From contig DDIK01000172.1 in the NCBI GenBank assembly GCA_002338505.1, forward strand, positions 1 to 5,025: a stretch of DNA of 5,025 bases, read 5' to 3'. This stretch comes from Bacteriovorax sp. UBA1852 (lineage in GTDB: Bacteria > Bdellovibrionota > Bacteriovoracia > Bacteriovoracales > Bacteriovoracaceae). The stretch's first letter is position 1. Every line of letters starts with the position of its first letter. Below are positions 4,492 to 5,025 of this stretch, in pieces. A program made the position numbers and the translations under genes. A model generated the notes under the pieces. It was given only the letters and a program-made list of their open reading frames with translations. It was not told where the DNA came from and searched no databases.

Positions 4492-5025
4492 ATGAAATTA
4501 CTCTTATGCATGCTTCTTATTTTTAATGTTATGGCCTCAAAGAAAGTACTAATGAAAACTAGTATGGGTGACATTACAATTGAATTAAATGAAGAAAAAG
4601 CTCCTATTACTACAAAGAACTTCCTGTCATACGTTAATGATGGTTTTTATAATGGAACTATTTTTCATAGAGTTATTGATAACTTTATGATTCAGGGTGG
4701 TGGATTCGACATAAATTTAAAAAAGAAGAGTACGAAGGCATCGATTGTTAATGAAGCACATAACGGTCTAAAGAATGATCAAGGTACTATTGCTATGGCA
4801 CGAACAAGCGACGTAAATAGTGCAACTGCTCAATTCTTTATTAATGTTAATGACAATACTTTTCTTAATCATAAGGGAAAATCTCCTGATAAATACGGAT
4901 ACGCTGTATTTGGAAAAGTTGTAAAAGGAATGAGTATTATTAATCAAATTAAAAAAACTCAAACTAAAGTCAATGGACCTATGAGAAACTTACCTGTTAA
5001 GAATGTCGTCATTGAAAAAGTCTCT
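4492..5025 (+). CDS. Cyclophilin-type peptidyl-prolyl cis-trans isomerase, exported (3' end outside window)
   Basis: 178 codons are visible with no stop before the window edge; similarity to full-length cyclophilins suggests only a few residues are missing. Residues 1-15 (MKLLLCMLLIFNVMA) look like a Sec signal peptide with a V-M-A cleavage site before Ser16, placing the enzyme in the periplasm (a PpiA-like role assisting folding of exported proteins). The cyclophilin core follows: TSMGDITIELNEEKAP (23-38), FHRVIDNFMIQGGG (58-71) with catalytic Arg60, Phe65 and Gln68, then AQFFINVND (113-121) and FLNH (124-127). The position of the cyclosporin-contacting Trp of human cyclophilin A is Phe124, as in bacterial PpiA/PpiB. 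A good AGGA Shine-Dalgarno (4481-4484) lies 7 bases before the ATG. It is the second gene of a probable operon with the DsbA-like gene. Confidence 0.94.
   Translation, partial: MKLLLCMLLIFNVMASKKVLMKTSMGDITIELNEEKAPITTKNFLSYVNDGFYNGTIFHRVIDNFMIQGGGFDINLKKKSTKASIVNEAHNGLKNDQGTIAMARTSDVNSATAQFFINVNDNTFLNHKGKSPDKYGYAVFGKVVKGMSIINQIKKTQTKVNGPMRNLPVKNVVIEKVS

Overview
The window is compact, AT-rich bacterial DNA with eight protein genes on both strands. Low GC, a small two-component module, and a degenerate HD-GYP-like protein suggest a Bdellovibrio-like organism, most likely from the low-GC Bacteriovoracales (Halobacteriovorax/Bacteriovorax type). That placement is inference from protein style only. 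I see no rRNA, tRNA, CRISPR array or mobile element.

Layout. Bases 1-752 (+) are the 3' part of seryl-tRNA synthetase, cut by the window edge. A 105-bp gap with a 15-bp palindrome leads to a two-gene unit (858-1873, +): a stand-alone HPt protein, then a response regulator whose receiver is fused to a histidine-kinase-like dimerisation/phosphoacceptor helix pair with no ATPase domain. This unit runs tail to tail, with overlapping ends, into a GNAT acetyltransferase gene (1865-2365, -). Upstream of that, also on the minus strand, are a small Cys-rich putative lipoprotein (2416-2739) and an HD-GYP-like protein (2720-3661) whose ends overlap. A 177-bp divergent control region (3662-3838) separates these from a plus-strand pair: a DsbA/HCCA-isomerase-type thioredoxin-fold protein (3839-4477) and a secreted cyclophilin-type prolyl isomerase (4492 to beyond the right edge).

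How the genes fit together. Signalling dominates the middle. The HPt and receiver-DHp proteins look like intermediate parts of a phosphorelay whose kinase is elsewhere. The HD-GYP-like protein belongs to the cyclic-di-GMP phosphodiesterase superfamily but lacks several signature residues, so it may be a weak enzyme or a sensor. The lipoprotein is probably co-expressed with it. The thioredoxin-fold protein and the cyclophilin form a likely operon.

The most notable non-coding observation is that two genes (acetyltransferase and DsbA-like) have good promoter elements placed so that transcription would start at, or within a base or two of, their ATG, with no Shine-Dalgarno sequence. Both are candidates for leaderless mRNAs. 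I did not find a convincing wholly new system. The kinase-less receiver-DHp/HPt pair and the degenerate HD-GYP protein are the best leads.
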